Source: Nitrospirota bacterium (GTDB taxonomy: Bacteria > Nitrospirota > Thermodesulfovibrionia > Thermodesulfovibrionales > Magnetobacteriaceae). Taken from it: a stretch of DNA of 64,000 nt. Of the stretch, positions 37,144-46,472 are shown piece by piece. The position numbers and the translations under genes were made by a program. The notes beneath the pieces are model-generated. The model was not told the origin of the DNA and did no database searches. It worked only from the letters and a program-made list of their open reading frames with translations. The stretch's first letter is position 1. Every line of letters starts with the position of its first letter. Where the stretch lies: positions 1 through 64,000 of the forward strand of contig JADFXG010000005.1 in NCBI GenBank assembly GCA_015233895.1, given 5' to 3'.

Positions 37144-38070
37144 TTATAGAGAATTGGTGGTAAGTGTGTCAGCAGGCTTTATCCAATAATCCGGATATTT
37201 TTTGCACAGTAACTCCTGAGCCTGCTCTCTTTTGTGTTTGCTATCGAAAGCGCCAAAAATCGTTGAACCGCTGCCGCTTAGAAGTGACGCACGGGCTCCG
37301 GTATCACTCAGCTGTCCTTTGATTTCATTAATCCACGGGAAATCAGCGCTTATTGCGTCCTCGATGTCGTTTTTCATTAATTTTCCCATTGTCTTAAAAT
37401 CACGGATGCTTAGTGTCTTAATAAATTGAGTGGCAAGTGCGGGAATATTTAATAGTCTGTTTTCAGCCATGAATTTTCTATCAAGCCTCTTGTCAACCAT
37501 TTTATATGCCCAAGGGGTGGGAGTAGAAACAGGCGGTTTTACAAGCAGTAAAGCAACGGAGGCATCTGAAATAAGAGGAGTAACAATCTCCCCTCTGCCC
37601 GTAACCATTGCAACAGAGCCTTTGATAAAAAAAGGTACATCCGATCCGGCCTTTGCCGCCAATTCTGTAAGTTCATCAACACTAAGTCTGAGGTCTAAAA
37701 GCCTGTTTAGACCCATCAACGCAGTAGCGCAATCTGAGCTGCCTCCGCCAAGCCCTGCCTCTGCCGGTATTTCTTTTGTTAACTTTATCGTGATTTCACC
37801 TGTGGTCTCTTCACTCAGTGTGTGCGATTTCATATGTGAGGCTAAAATATTTAAAGCCTTTGATACAAGATTATCCTTAGCGGGGATATTTAAATCGCTT
37901 TCCAGCATAAGGGGTGAAAACACTGTGGCGTCACCGGTCTTTTTAAACTCCAGAGTGTCATAAACACTGATGGATTGAAACAGCGAGGCTATATCGTGGA
38001 AACCGTCTGCGCGTACTCCGGTGACAAACAAAAACCAGTTGATCTTTGCCGGGGCTAAGAGTTTAAGCAT
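37144..38070 (-). CDS. ispE: IspE 4-diphosphocytidyl-2-C-methyl-D-erythritol kinase
   Basis: The 308-residue GHMP kinase has the N-terminal PAKINWFL motif (residues 7-14) with the catalytic lysine, the ATP-binding motif P-x-x-A-G-L-G-G-G-S-S-D near 95-106, and a C-terminal LLSGSGSTIFGAF motif near 259-271. These are the IspE signatures of the MEP isoprenoid pathway. It follows the TPR gene on the minus strand with 18 bases between. The rest of the pathway is not in the window. Confidence 0.93.
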   Translation of the reverse strand: MLKLLAPAKINWFLFVTGVRADGFHDIASLFQSISVYDTLEFKKTGDATVFSPLMLESDLNIPAKDNLVSKALNILASHMKSHTLSEETTGEITIKLTKEIPAEAGLGGGSSDCATALMGLNRLLDLRLSVDELTELAAKAGSDVPFFIKGSVAMVTGRGEIVTPLISDASVALLLVKPPVSTPTPWAYKMVDKRLDRKFMAENRLLNIPALATQFIKTLSIRDFKTMGKLMKNDIEDAISADFPWINEIKGQLSDTGARASLLSGSGSTIFGAFDSKHKREQAQELLCKKYPDYWIKPADTLTTNSL

Positions 38071-38088
38071 GTATTGTGATTTGTTTAG

Positions 38089-39810
38089 TTACTCATGTTT
38101 GGGTAAATTTTTTAATTTCTCTTCAACCCTGTCCTTAAGGCCTGACTCGTCTTTATAGTGTTTAAGGGAATTTTCCCATGCTGCCACAGCCTTACCGTAA
38201 TTTTCCAGTTTAAAATATATATCCCCAAGGTGTTCAAATATAGTTGCATCATCGTTAACAAGACTTATGGCCTTTTCCTGCTCTTTCAGTGCATCCTTGT
38301 ATTTTCCCTTTTGATAATAAATCCATGCACGGCTATCTATAATGTAACCGTTATCGGGTTTAAGTTTAAGGGCTTTATTGACAAGTTCAAGTGCCTCATC
38401 CAGCCGCTCCCCTCTGTCCGCATACGAGTAGGCAAGATAATTTAAGGCATCTGAGTTATCAGGATCTATCTCCAGCACCTTTCTTATATAGCGCTCCATA
38501 GTCACAAAGTCATCCATTTTCTCATAAACATTTGCAATATTCAGGTAGATTTCCTCGTTATCAGGGTAGATTTTAAGAGCGTTTGTCAGCAACTCAATTG
38601 CCCTGTTATAATTTTTCATATTATTGTAAACAAGTGCAGCGTATAGGAAATACTCCGGCTTTGAGGTATCAAAAGAAAGGAGCTCCTCGTAATAATGTGC
38701 AGCCTCTTCGTAGTTTTTGGTTTCCTTGTAAAGATAGGCCAATCTGAGAAATGCTTTAACATTTTTAGGCGCTATGTTGATGGCCTGTTTTAACTCATCT
38801 ATAGCCAAATCAATTTTTTTCATAGCCTCGTACGCTAAAGACAGGTAGTATTTAACAAGGACGTTATTGGGAGCAGCCGTTTTGACAAGCATAAACTCAT
38901 CTACTGCTTTGTCAAAGACCTCCTCCTCAAGATACAGAAGCCCAATTCTTAAATGTATATCTATGTTTTCCGGCAGTTCTTTGCTTAGTGTCTCCAGCTC
39001 CTCAATCGCCTTTGGGATTTCCTTGTTTGTCATATAGAGCCGTGAGAGCAACTCTCTGGCTTTCAGATTTTGGGAATTTATCTCAAGTGCACCCTTATAG
39101 TACTTTGCAGCTTCATCTTTATTGCCCTTCATTTCGCTTATCATGCCCATATAGACGAGTGCCGGGTCAAAGGAGGGATTGAGGATGAGGGCGGTTTTTA
39201 AGTATTTGGTAGCGTTATCAAGGTCATTGGTTTCCAGAAATATTATACCCAGATAGTAATTCCCCATGACATTAGAGGGATCCTTGTCAACAAACACTCT
39301 AAGTACTCTGCCGGCATTTTCATAATCCTTTTTCGATAAGTACAGGGCACCTAAGAAAACTATTGCTCCTGTGTCGTCAGGGTCTAAGCTTATAATTTTC
39401 TCATACAGTTTAATAGATTCATCCAACCCATGGTTTGCATTATATAATTCCCCTAAGAGCTTCATTGCAGGGATATAGTTTGGATTTTTCTTTAACACAT
39501 CCTCAACCACCTTCTGTGAATCAGCTGGCCTGTCCTCCCTCAGCAATACATATGCTATTTGAACCTTCAGATATGATGAATCAGGGTCATCTTTCAGAGC
39601 TGCTCTAAATTCCTTTAGCGCTTTAACCCAATCGTTCTGTTCCTCAGCTATAGCTCCCAGCATGTAGTGGTAATAAGCCAACTCCTCGCTGCTTTGAGAA
39701 GTGTTTGGATTAGGGCTGGTAGCTGAATTTGCAGCGAATGCGCCGGTAAAACAAACAAATGTGAATAAAAAAATCATTTGTAAAAAAAGGAAGGTTTTTC
39801 TTCTTTTCAT
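38089..39810 (-). CDS. Exported TPR-repeat protein
   Basis: A signal peptide (residues 1-26, ending GAFA) leads into about 14 TPR units that fill the protein to residue 565, recognisable by the repeated W/Y..LG..Y...A...Y and P.N spacing. Such proteins serve as scaffolds for envelope complexes. The gene is the upstream partner of ispE. No enzyme domain is seen, and the function is unknown. Confidence 0.8.
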   Translation of the reverse strand: MKRRKTFLFLQMIFLFTFVCFTGAFAANSATSPNPNTSQSSEELAYYHYMLGAIAEEQNDWVKALKEFRAALKDDPDSSYLKVQIAYVLLREDRPADSQKVVEDVLKKNPNYIPAMKLLGELYNANHGLDESIKLYEKIISLDPDDTGAIVFLGALYLSKKDYENAGRVLRVFVDKDPSNVMGNYYLGIIFLETNDLDNATKYLKTALILNPSFDPALVYMGMISEMKGNKDEAAKYYKGALEINSQNLKARELLSRLYMTNKEIPKAIEELETLSKELPENIDIHLRIGLLYLEEEVFDKAVDEFMLVKTAAPNNVLVKYYLSLAYEAMKKIDLAIDELKQAINIAPKNVKAFLRLAYLYKETKNYEEAAHYYEELLSFDTSKPEYFLYAALVYNNMKNYNRAIELLTNALKIYPDNEEIYLNIANVYEKMDDFVTMERYIRKVLEIDPDNSDALNYLAYSYADRGERLDEALELVNKALKLKPDNGYIIDSRAWIYYQKGKYKDALKEQEKAISLVNDDATIFEHLGDIYFKLENYGKAVAAWENSLKHYKDESGLKDRVEEKLKNLPKHE

Positions 39811-40179
39811 TTTACTCCATAATGTATGTTAGTACACATCTAGAACCGAGGAAAGCACCCATGTACGAGGTTCTCTCCCGTCTCCTCTGGCAACCCGCCC
39901 CGGAGCCTTTCCCACCAACCGTACTTCTTATTCAACATCTCTATCAACAATATATTATAACATAAAAAATTTTAAACTTAAAGTATGCAGTTGATCAAGA
40001 AATCCGAGATAGGAAATGTAGTTTCCAGATAAAAGGGATTTTTGAGAAAAAATTTCAGGTTACAGCAGACCTATCCCTTGTTTTTAGTCCTAAAACATTA
40101 TTAATTACAGCTCCGACACATTTTTGTTAGATATATATATTTGTCTTCTGTAAATCAAATTACTGAGAAAGGAATCACA
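39811..40179. other. Intergenic region with a GC-rich structured block
   Basis: Between 39841 and 39931 the sequence is much richer in G+C than the flanks and holds nested inverted pairs: AGAACC/GGTTCT (39841-39846 with 39870-39875), GTACG/CGTAC (around 39864 and 39926), and CTCC/GGAG (around 39887 and 39902). It could be a structured RNA on either strand, or the 5' untranslated region of the minus-strand TPR gene. I could not match it to a named RNA family. 39940-40179 is AT-rich and carries only the start of the antitoxin gene at its right edge. Confidence 0.35.
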
Positions 40180-40395
40180 ATGGACGTGACCTTGAGCAAC
40201 GAAAAGATAAAAGAACTTTTAAAAGAGGTTTTAATTGAGCTTATTCAAACTAAAAGAGAAGTTTTATATGAAATTATTTTGGAGGCCATGGAGGGGGTTG
40301 GTATGGCAAATGCCATATCAAATGGCAGAAAAAACGAATTTGTTGAAGAGGACGAAGTATTTTTGGCTCTGGATTGCAGTGAATATAAAATATGA
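40180..40395 (+). CDS. RelB-like antitoxin of a type II pair
   Basis: The 71-residue protein from ATG 40180 (GAGAAAGGA upstream) is helical, rich in Lys and Glu (KIKELLKEVLIELIQTK) and ends in an acidic region with VEEDEVFLAL. Size, charge and position before a RelE-like frame fit a small antitoxin. A longer frame begins further upstream without a good ribosome binding site. It overlaps the toxin frame by 17 bases. Confidence 0.6.
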   Translation: MDVTLSNEKIKELLKEVLIELIQTKREVLYEIILEAMEGVGMANAISNGRKNEFVEEDEVFLALDCSEYKI

Positions 40396-40606
40396 GCTAT
40401 CGTTTATTAAGGATTTGAAGAAGATCAAAGATATGAAAGCCTTACTAAGCGTGAAAGATGTAATTGTTCAATGTCAGGAGGCTGCCAATATTAGCAAAAT
40501 AAAGAATCTGTTGAAATTAACTGGATATGATAATTTTTATCGTATTCGTATAGGTGAGTATCGGCTTGGACTTGAAGTAAAATCAACGTTTTCTACCCAT
40601 AAATGA
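40379..40606 (+). CDS. RelE-like toxin with an altered C-terminus
   Basis: From GTG 40379 the 75-residue frame reads KYELSFIKDLKKIKD, then NISKIKNLLKL and FYRIRIGEYRLGLEV, the RelE/HigB-type mRNA interferase core. Typical relatives continue with a strand containing V-R-F-L-H-R and a terminal helix. Here the frame ends in KSTFSTHK, while RFLPINEF appears in another frame just after. The end looks lost through a small deletion and frameshift, which would remove residues near the active site. The toxin is therefore probably inactive. Confidence 0.55.
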   Translation: MNIKYELSFIKDLKKIKDMKALLSVKDVIVQCQEAANISKIKNLLKLTGYDNFYRIRIGEYRLGLEVKSTFSTHK

Positions 40607-40629
40607 ATTTCGGTCAGATAAGAAATAGG

Positions 40630-41952
40630 TTAAGGGATATTTCCAAGCATTTTTACAAATTTGAGAAATATGTCTGCATCAAAGTCTTCAATCTGGTTTC
40701 TTATAATAGAGAGAGCCTCAAAGGAGCTATAAGCCGGCTTATAGGGCCTTGCTGTGGTAAGAGCGTCATAGACGTCAACCAGAGAGACAATGCGTCCTGC
40801 CATGTGGATGTCATTGGCGGCTAATCCTCTTGGATAACCTGTGCCGCTGAGTTTTTCATGATGTTCCAATATGGGGACAAATGCATCCTTTGGGCAAGTT
40901 TTCTGTTCATGTAAAATCTTAACGCCAAGTCCCACATGCTGCTTGATAACGGCATATTCCTTTTCGGTAAGCCGTGAAGGTTTATTCAAAATGCTGTTTG
41001 GAATGGCGCTCTTTCCAATATCATGAAGAATTGCACCCATGCCAAGCATTTGTAGTTCACTGTTTTTTAATGTTCCCAGAGCTACCGCTAAGCCAACAGA
41101 GAGTACCCCTACGTTTATGGAATGGGTATAGGTATAGTAATCATATTTATTTATCGTAAGCAGCTCGGACAGTACACTTCCGGTTTTTTGTATTGTTTCT
41201 ACAATCTCCTCAATAGATTGCTTACACCTTTTGATCTTTTCACCGCTGCGCGGGTCATCCAGAAGTTCCATCATCAGAAACTTTGCATTCTCTCTGATAA
41301 TAGTATTTTTTATTTTTCTGATTTCCTCAGGGGTCCCAGACGCTTTAAATGACTCAAGGTCTTTCAGATATTTTTTATATCTCTCGTTTGCGCTACGTTC
41401 TATCATGAAATTGTTTTGTAGCGAAAGAATTTTATCGGTTATTTCTATTGGCTTATCTTTATATTTTAAAAAGGGAAGTATTTCAAGGTTTTTCTTGAAG
41501 TAAATAGAAAAATCTATTAAACTACCACGTATAAGAGTCTCTTTATCTATCGGGGTGTAGTTGTTAAGATCGGAAAAATATTTATCAAGTTCCATTTTAG
41601 TGTAAGTCGGTTGGGATGATAAGGGCTGCACCCAGTCCTCCGGCACCTCAGGGGTGATCTCATTCAACTCTACGAATTCTGAATGTGCTGCCACAACCTC
41701 TTCTTTTTTTAGAAACTTTATTTGCTCCAGCTCTTTTGGTGTCTCATTTACGTGCTTTTGTCCTTTGTCCATATCAACATAAACGGTTTTTATCCCTGAG
41801 TCTGTTAGCTTACGGATTTGGTCAGAGTCTTTTATTAAAAAATGATGGGTTAAAAACGGTGTCTTTTCCCAGTTTTCGTCCAGACCGGCAAGGTACATAC
41901 CTACTTTCAACTCTTCTATTGGTATTTTTTCTTTCATTAATTTAAAGGTCAA
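40630..41952 (-). CDS. HD-GYP cyclic-di-GMP phosphodiesterase with DUF3391
   Basis: Residues 8-130 match the DUF3391 N-terminal domain (IPIEELKVGMYLAGLDENW). Residues about 235-435 form an HD-GYP domain with HDIGKSAIP near 310, QHVGLGVKIL and the HHEKLSGTGYP signature near 360. HD-GYP enzymes hydrolyse cyclic-di-GMP to GMP. There is no receiver domain, so control may come through DUF3391. The gene is convergent with the toxin frame and preceded by about 190 bases of AT-rich DNA. Confidence 0.88.
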   Translation of the reverse strand: MTFKLMKEKIPIEELKVGMYLAGLDENWEKTPFLTHHFLIKDSDQIRKLTDSGIKTVYVDMDKGQKHVNETPKELEQIKFLKKEEVVAAHSEFVELNEITPEVPEDWVQPLSSQPTYTKMELDKYFSDLNNYTPIDKETLIRGSLIDFSIYFKKNLEILPFLKYKDKPIEITDKILSLQNNFMIERSANERYKKYLKDLESFKASGTPEEIRKIKNTIIRENAKFLMMELLDDPRSGEKIKRCKQSIEEIVETIQKTGSVLSELLTINKYDYYTYTHSINVGVLSVGLAVALGTLKNSELQMLGMGAILHDIGKSAIPNSILNKPSRLTEKEYAVIKQHVGLGVKILHEQKTCPKDAFVPILEHHEKLSGTGYPRGLAANDIHMAGRIVSLVDVYDALTTARPYKPAYSSFEALSIIRNQIEDFDADIFLKFVKMLGNIP

Positions 41953-42139
41953 TTTCCGTTTTTATAATTTTTTTCGCCTATTAAACAGTCAAAATATTTC
42001 TCACACCTAAACAAAACCCTATTGTAAAAAGCATAGCACAGACGGACTTACAGATGACTTACAGATCAACCTAATAATGATTAGAAGGTTATAATTATGT
42101 CCTGATTTACTTTATTGCTTTACTATTATAAAATAACTG

Positions 42140-42739
42140 ATGATACCGAGCGAGGATAAATGCTGGGCAACACTTAGCGGCTTAAGCGTTACGGATGTCT
42201 GTAAACGATGCAACGTTTCTTACAACCAAAGCGAAGAGTACTATGTGGTTAAGTCATTTGGGGCAGAGTTTTCAGTGTCTCCCAAAACAAGAAAGATTGC
42301 TCCGCTTTCTGAACAAGGCAAAATAATAACAGAACGGTTTTTGGATTTTTATACTCTCTCTGCTTTGTTTTACTTAAATGAGACAAAGGACATCCCGGAA
42401 AGCGGCAGAATTGTCTCCCCGCTTGAAATTAAGGGCGGCGATATGTTCTTTAGAGGCGGACATACGCTTCCTCTCAATAAGGTTGCTCTAAAGTATGACA
42501 ACAAGAGAGATGATTTTCTTAACAGAGGATTTTCTATGGGTGCTGCGTTATCCACTTATGGTGACGTTTCCTTCAAGGTTTATCCGTTTCCGCGTCTTCC
42601 TGTTGTATTAATCCTGTGGCACTCAGATGATGAATTTCCCCCAAGAGCCGACTTATTGCTTGATTCAAGCTGTGACTTTCACCTTCCCACTGACGTTATC
42701 TGGTCTGTGTGTATGCTTTGTACGCTTATGATGCTTTAA
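42140..42739 (+). CDS. DUF3786 family protein
   Basis: The 199 residues follow the DUF3786 pattern: GLSVTDVCKRCNVSY near the start, RGGHTLPLNKV near 110, and a C-terminal FPRLPVVLILWHSDDEFPPRADLLLDSS segment (split here as FPRLPVVLILW and DDEFPPRADLLLDS). The family is frequent in anaerobes with corrinoid or C1 metabolism, but its function is unknown. The gene is convergent with the fusion gene downstream, three bases apart. Confidence 0.75.
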   Translation: MIPSEDKCWATLSGLSVTDVCKRCNVSYNQSEEYYVVKSFGAEFSVSPKTRKIAPLSEQGKIITERFLDFYTLSALFYLNETKDIPESGRIVSPLEIKGGDMFFRGGHTLPLNKVALKYDNKRDDFLNRGFSMGAALSTYGDVSFKVYPFPRLPVVLILWHSDDEFPPRADLLLDSSCDFHLPTDVIWSVCMLCTLMML

Positions 42740-42742
42740 CCG

Positions 42743-45445
42743 TTATCGCTTAATATTCATCAATGTGAGAATTTGACTTTTTACCTCATCGGCAAGTTTT
42801 TGGTAGTTTTTATCGGCAGCTTTTTCAGGATAAACCGGTTTGCCAAAAATTACAGTTACCGTGTGTAGTTTTGGTAAAAATGCGCCTCGCGGCAGCACAT
42901 CATAAGCCCCTCTGATGAGTACCGGCATAAGCGGAACACCACACTCATAAGCTAAAATTCCAACCCCCTTTTTAAACTCCTGAAGTGTGCCGTCAACAGA
43001 ACGCCCTCCCTCAGGAAATATGCAGAGCGACTGACAGTGGTTTAGCAGGTACGCAGATGTGGTAAGAGCGCGCATCAGATGCTCCCCCGGATCTATCGGA
43101 ATTACATGAGCGTAGCGTGCAAACCGGCTTGAAAGATACCCTGTAAAAAATCCACTGTCACCTTGAAAAAACAGATTTTTAAACACCTCATGCGGCACAC
43201 AAGCAGATACGAAAAATGCATCCATGTAGCTACAGTGGTTTGGGCAAAGAATATAGGCCGTATCAGGCAGATTTTCAATGCCTTGTAATTTTGCCTTAAA
43301 AAATATTCTGAATGCGGTTTTTAAAACATAATTCATGATTTTAGCTATAAAATCCTCGTGCTTTTTGTTTAAAAATCCCGATTGTATAAGATCGCTTTTG
43401 TCGGGTGTTCCCTTCAACATCTCCGAATAACCTGTTTTCGCTGCTCTTGTCTCCGATTGGTCTTGTAGTACTTCATCTGTAGCAACTTTAGATACCGCCT
43501 CTATGACACTATCAACCGATTGCAGCTCTGACATCACAGATTCAGGGAGGCGGATTTTAAGCCTCTTCTCAATTGCGGCAATTAGCTCTATTTTCCTTAA
43601 AGAATCAAATCCCAGATCTAATTCAAGATTATCGCTGCCTCCTATTGGAGTATTAATCTCAGTGATTTCGCGGATTAGCTTAAGCACAACTAAAGCATAC
43701 TGGCCGGTAGGTTCCTCTTTGTGTTGTAAAGCAGAGCTGCGGTCAACTGTCTCTGTCTTTACCATCTCTTTGATTATATATCTTTGGAGTTTTCCTAATC
43801 TGGTCTTTGGAAGCTCATCCGACCAGAGTTGAAAACCCTTTAGTCGCATATACGGCGGCAGTGTGGTGGATATCCTGTTTATTGACCATTTAACTGATTC
43901 ATGAATGGACGGGATTTTCATTTTCTTAGCATAATCCGTATCACAAACAATAAGTGCATAAAGTGAGGCTGCCCCCCTTTCGTCATTTCCCTCATAAACG
44001 CAGATTTCTTTGATAAGGGGTTCCTCCAGATATTTTGCCTCCACATCCTCAGGGTAAACATTCTTGCCGGAGCTCAGCACTATAACCTCTTTAGCGCGTC
44101 CTGTAATAAATAAATACCCGTCAGAATCAATGTAGCCAATATCTCCGGTATGAAAGAACCCGTCTTTAATGACAGAGTCAGTCTCACTCTGTGCAGTACC
44201 GAAATAACCTTTCATGACCATTGGGCCTTTTATTAATATCTCAGCGCTGTCAGCTGCTTTGCCAGGAGTCTTAAGTGTTTTTATAGTAACCCCGTTTAAT
44301 GGAATTCCGGCTGAGCCCGCTTTCCGTTTTTTTAACGGATTAAAGGTAACAATCGGAGAGGTTTCAGTTAACCCGTAACCCTCGATAACGGTAAAGCCAA
44401 AAGCCTCAAGACGACGCATCGTTTCCGGTTTAAGTTTAGCGCCTCCTGAGGTTATAAACCTGAACTGCTCTCCAAAAGCCTCCAAAACTTCTTTAAAAAA
44501 AACCGCTCCGGAATTTATATCAACAGTCCTCCGTAAAAAATCTGACAACGATAGCAACCGTTTTGTAAGAAATCTGATGTGCGCAGGACGTGCCGTAATC
44601 TTAGTTTCTATAGCATTTAGAAACATCTCAAGAAGGCGCGGCACACCAATTAAGCCTGTAACACGGCAATCACGAATTGTCTTAACAAGGTCAGCTCCCT
44701 TAAGCCCCGGCGGATACGTAACAGTTGCGCCAACAAGCATCGGAACAAAAAAGGCACACATAAACGGATATGTGTGATGCGCAGGAAGCACAGAGAGCAC
44801 GTTGTCGCTGCCGCAGATTATAAGTTGTTCCATTGCAGCCTTAGCGTCTGAGCAGAGATTCGTATGAGTTAGAAAAACACCCTTGGGTTTAGACGTGGTG
44901 CCGGAGGTAAATATGATTGACGCACCGTCTTCGTTTGATGGCAGATGTTTAAAATCAAACTCAGGAGCGGTTTTAGATTCCCAGGCATTCATAAAATCAG
45001 GGCTGTCAAATGGGATGATTGTTTTGTTTAAGCCGTTTAGAGCACTTTGTACCTTCTCCTTAACAGTAGTACCGGTAAAAAATACTATGGCTCCTGAGGC
45101 CTCAGTGAGGTTTTTAATTTCACTTTCGCCAAGCTCTGAATCTATTGGTACGCACACAGCGCCAAGAGCTGATGCCGCAAGATATGCGGCAAACCACTTA
45201 GGCATACTCTCTGAGCAGATTGCAACCTTGTCGCCAAACTTAACTCCCAATGTTTTGGAAAGGAGTTGTGATATGTTCAGAGTTTTGGTAAGAAACTCAC
45301 CGTACGATATTTCTATCTTAGAATAGGACTCTGATTCCTGAGCGTTGATTTTAACATATTGAATAAAGGCGATTTTTTCGGAGTACTTTTTTGCAGCCTC
45401 AAAAACCCACCCAGGGACTGAATATGAAAGATTTTCAGTTAACAT
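42743..45445 (-). CDS. Adenylation-ACP-PlsC acyltransferase fusion protein
   Basis: Three domains are clear in 900 residues. Residues 1-560 form an acyl-AMP ligase with the P-loop-like IIFTSGTTSKPKG (near 178) and GYGLTETSP (near 358) motifs. Residues about 585-665 form an acyl carrier domain with the phosphopantetheine serine in GFDSL (near 614). Residues about 690-900 form a 1-acylglycerol-phosphate acyltransferase with NHCSYMD (near 735) and FPEGGRS motifs. The protein would activate a free fatty acid, hold it on its own carrier domain and transfer it to a lysophospholipid. Domain order differs from Escherichia coli Aas, where the acyltransferase comes first and there is no carrier domain. 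Confidence 0.88.
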   Translation of the reverse strand: MLTENLSYSVPGWVFEAAKKYSEKIAFIQYVKINAQESESYSKIEISYGEFLTKTLNISQLLSKTLGVKFGDKVAICSESMPKWFAAYLAASALGAVCVPIDSELGESEIKNLTEASGAIVFFTGTTVKEKVQSALNGLNKTIIPFDSPDFMNAWESKTAPEFDFKHLPSNEDGASIIFTSGTTSKPKGVFLTHTNLCSDAKAAMEQLIICGSDNVLSVLPAHHTYPFMCAFFVPMLVGATVTYPPGLKGADLVKTIRDCRVTGLIGVPRLLEMFLNAIETKITARPAHIRFLTKRLLSLSDFLRRTVDINSGAVFFKEVLEAFGEQFRFITSGGAKLKPETMRRLEAFGFTVIEGYGLTETSPIVTFNPLKKRKAGSAGIPLNGVTIKTLKTPGKAADSAEILIKGPMVMKGYFGTAQSETDSVIKDGFFHTGDIGYIDSDGYLFITGRAKEVIVLSSGKNVYPEDVEAKYLEEPLIKEICVYEGNDERGAASLYALIVCDTDYAKKMKIPSIHESVKWSINRISTTLPPYMRLKGFQLWSDELPKTRLGKLQRYIIKEMVKTETVDRSSALQHKEEPTGQYALVVLKLIREITEINTPIGGSDNLELDLGFDSLRKIELIAAIEKRLKIRLPESVMSELQSVDSVIEAVSKVATDEVLQDQSETRAAKTGYSEMLKGTPDKSDLIQSGFLNKKHEDFIAKIMNYVLKTAFRIFFKAKLQGIENLPDTAYILCPNHCSYMDAFFVSACVPHEVFKNLFFQGDSGFFTGYLSSRFARYAHVIPIDPGEHLMRALTTSAYLLNHCQSLCIFPEGGRSVDGTLQEFKKGVGILAYECGVPLMPVLIRGAYDVLPRGAFLPKLHTVTVIFGKPVYPEKAADKNYQKLADEVKSQILTLMNIKR

Positions 45446-45492
45446 TATACGTTATCATAAGTGCAAATAAACTAAGAGTAATATGCTGAACT

Positions 45493-45756
45493 TTACGTCT
45501 CATAGACGTCCTTTCTCATACCGACACGAGCGACAACAATTGTATGGTCTTTTTCATTGATAGCAAAGATAATTCGTATTTTTCCTATGCGATAGCTGTA
45601 AAGACCGCTAAATATTCCTTTTAACGGTTTACTCAGAAGCAGCGGTTTATCTGACAAATAAAACTCTACCTTGTCCATGACCTTTGTCTTAGTCTTAACG
45701 TCAAGGTCCGAAAGCACATCCAATGCCGGAGCGCTCCAGATTACATCATATGCCAA
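45493..45756 (-). CDS. RelE/ParE-family toxin
   Basis: This intact 87-residue toxin of the RelE/ParE fold has Y-D-V-I-W-S at the N-terminus, a helical middle with LSKPLKGIFSGLYSYRIGKIRIIFAI and a C-terminal VARVGMRKDVY with basic residues. It is preceded by, and overlaps by 11 bases, an RHH-like antitoxin gene. It would cleave ribosome-bound mRNA or poison gyrase, depending on subtype; the sequence alone does not decide. Confidence 0.8.
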   Translation of the reverse strand: MAYDVIWSAPALDVLSDLDVKTKTKVMDKVEFYLSDKPLLLSKPLKGIFSGLYSYRIGKIRIIFAINEKDHTIVVARVGMRKDVYET

Positions 45757-45964
45757 GTTTTTTCCTTGCCTCGCTGGATGTATAATACTTTGTATTAGCG
45801 TCGTTTAGAGTTTCCCATGCTAAATATGCATCTTCAAATTCATCTATATAGTTTTGTAGCATTTCATTTAAATAAAAACTTTTTGGCCTCATGGTCTTCT
45901 TTGAAAGACTATTAAGTCTGTCGTATACGCTGTCTGAAACCCTAACGCTCAATGTTTTAGCCAT
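45746..45964 (-). CDS. Ribbon-helix-helix antitoxin
   Basis: The 72-residue protein starts at the ATG preceded by a strong AAGGAGG (in the reverse strand, near 45974); the longest frame would add 19 residues. The N-terminus AKTLSVRVSDSVYDRLNSLS is a ribbon-helix-helix DNA-binding segment, and the acidic C-terminus with KKLGI binds the toxin. It would repress its own promoter and neutralise the toxin encoded just after it. Confidence 0.8.
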   Translation of the reverse strand: MAKTLSVRVSDSVYDRLNSLSKKTMRPKSFYLNEMLQNYIDEFEDAYLAWETLNDANTKYYTSSEARKKLGI

Positions 45965-46065
45965 TCTAACCTCCTTACAGGTATTACATGTATTATAACC
46001 AAATCCAGTTGATAAAAACAAGCAATGACTTTCTATGTCACGTAATTAAAGTGAGTTTAGATATA

Positions 46066-46383
46066 GCAAATTGAGACCGTTGCAAAATTCCCAAAATGGG
46101 GGAAAAGTATTTCCCAATTAATACCGAGTAGCAGCCTAAAATATAATAATGATGAGATTACCACGTCGCTATCGCTCCTCGTAATGACGGATAGGTACGC
46201 CCACGCACAGCCCACGTCGCTATCGCTCCTCGTAATGACGGATAGGTACGCCCACGCACAGCCCACGCCGTCATTGCGAACCCCCGCAGGGGGTGTGGCA
46301 ATCTCATCCTTTTTCTATAACATTTTGTTATATTTTTGAACTCAACTTGGTGTTATAATATTTTTGCAACGGTCTCAATTTGC
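46066..46383. repeat. MITE-like element B1 with a 51-bp internal tandem repeat
   Basis: Exact 22-base inverted ends (GCAAATTGAGACCGTTGCAA... at 46066-46087 and its complement at 46362-46383) bound 318 bp. Inside lie ACCGAGTAGC-type sequence near 46123, a GAGATTACCACG...GTGGCAATCTC inverted pair (about 46154-46308) and two copies plus a start of a third of a 51-base unit (46161-46211, 46212-46262). No transposase gene is inside. A second element with the same ends is at 49905-50202. Confidence 0.8.
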
Positions 46384-46472
46384 AATTCCAGGCTGAATAA
46401 TGCGTAGAATTACCGGTAAACAATATGTTACAATCCGCTGGATTATAAGAATATTACTCTGGAGGGTTAGAT

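Noticed and set aside
39841-39931. RNase P or group II intron RNA
   Set aside because: A GAGGAAAG run resembles the start of RNase P RNA, but the block is far too short, and no domain V hairpin or reverse transcriptase is present.
46161-46262. Possible CRISPR-like repeat
   Set aside because: The 51-base units are directly adjacent with no spacers, and there are only two copies; no cas genes nearby.
46057-46266. Open frame with a repeated 17-residue pattern (GCAWAYLSVITRSDSDV)
   Set aside because: It is only the translation of the 51-base tandem repeat inside element B1; no ribosome binding site or family match.
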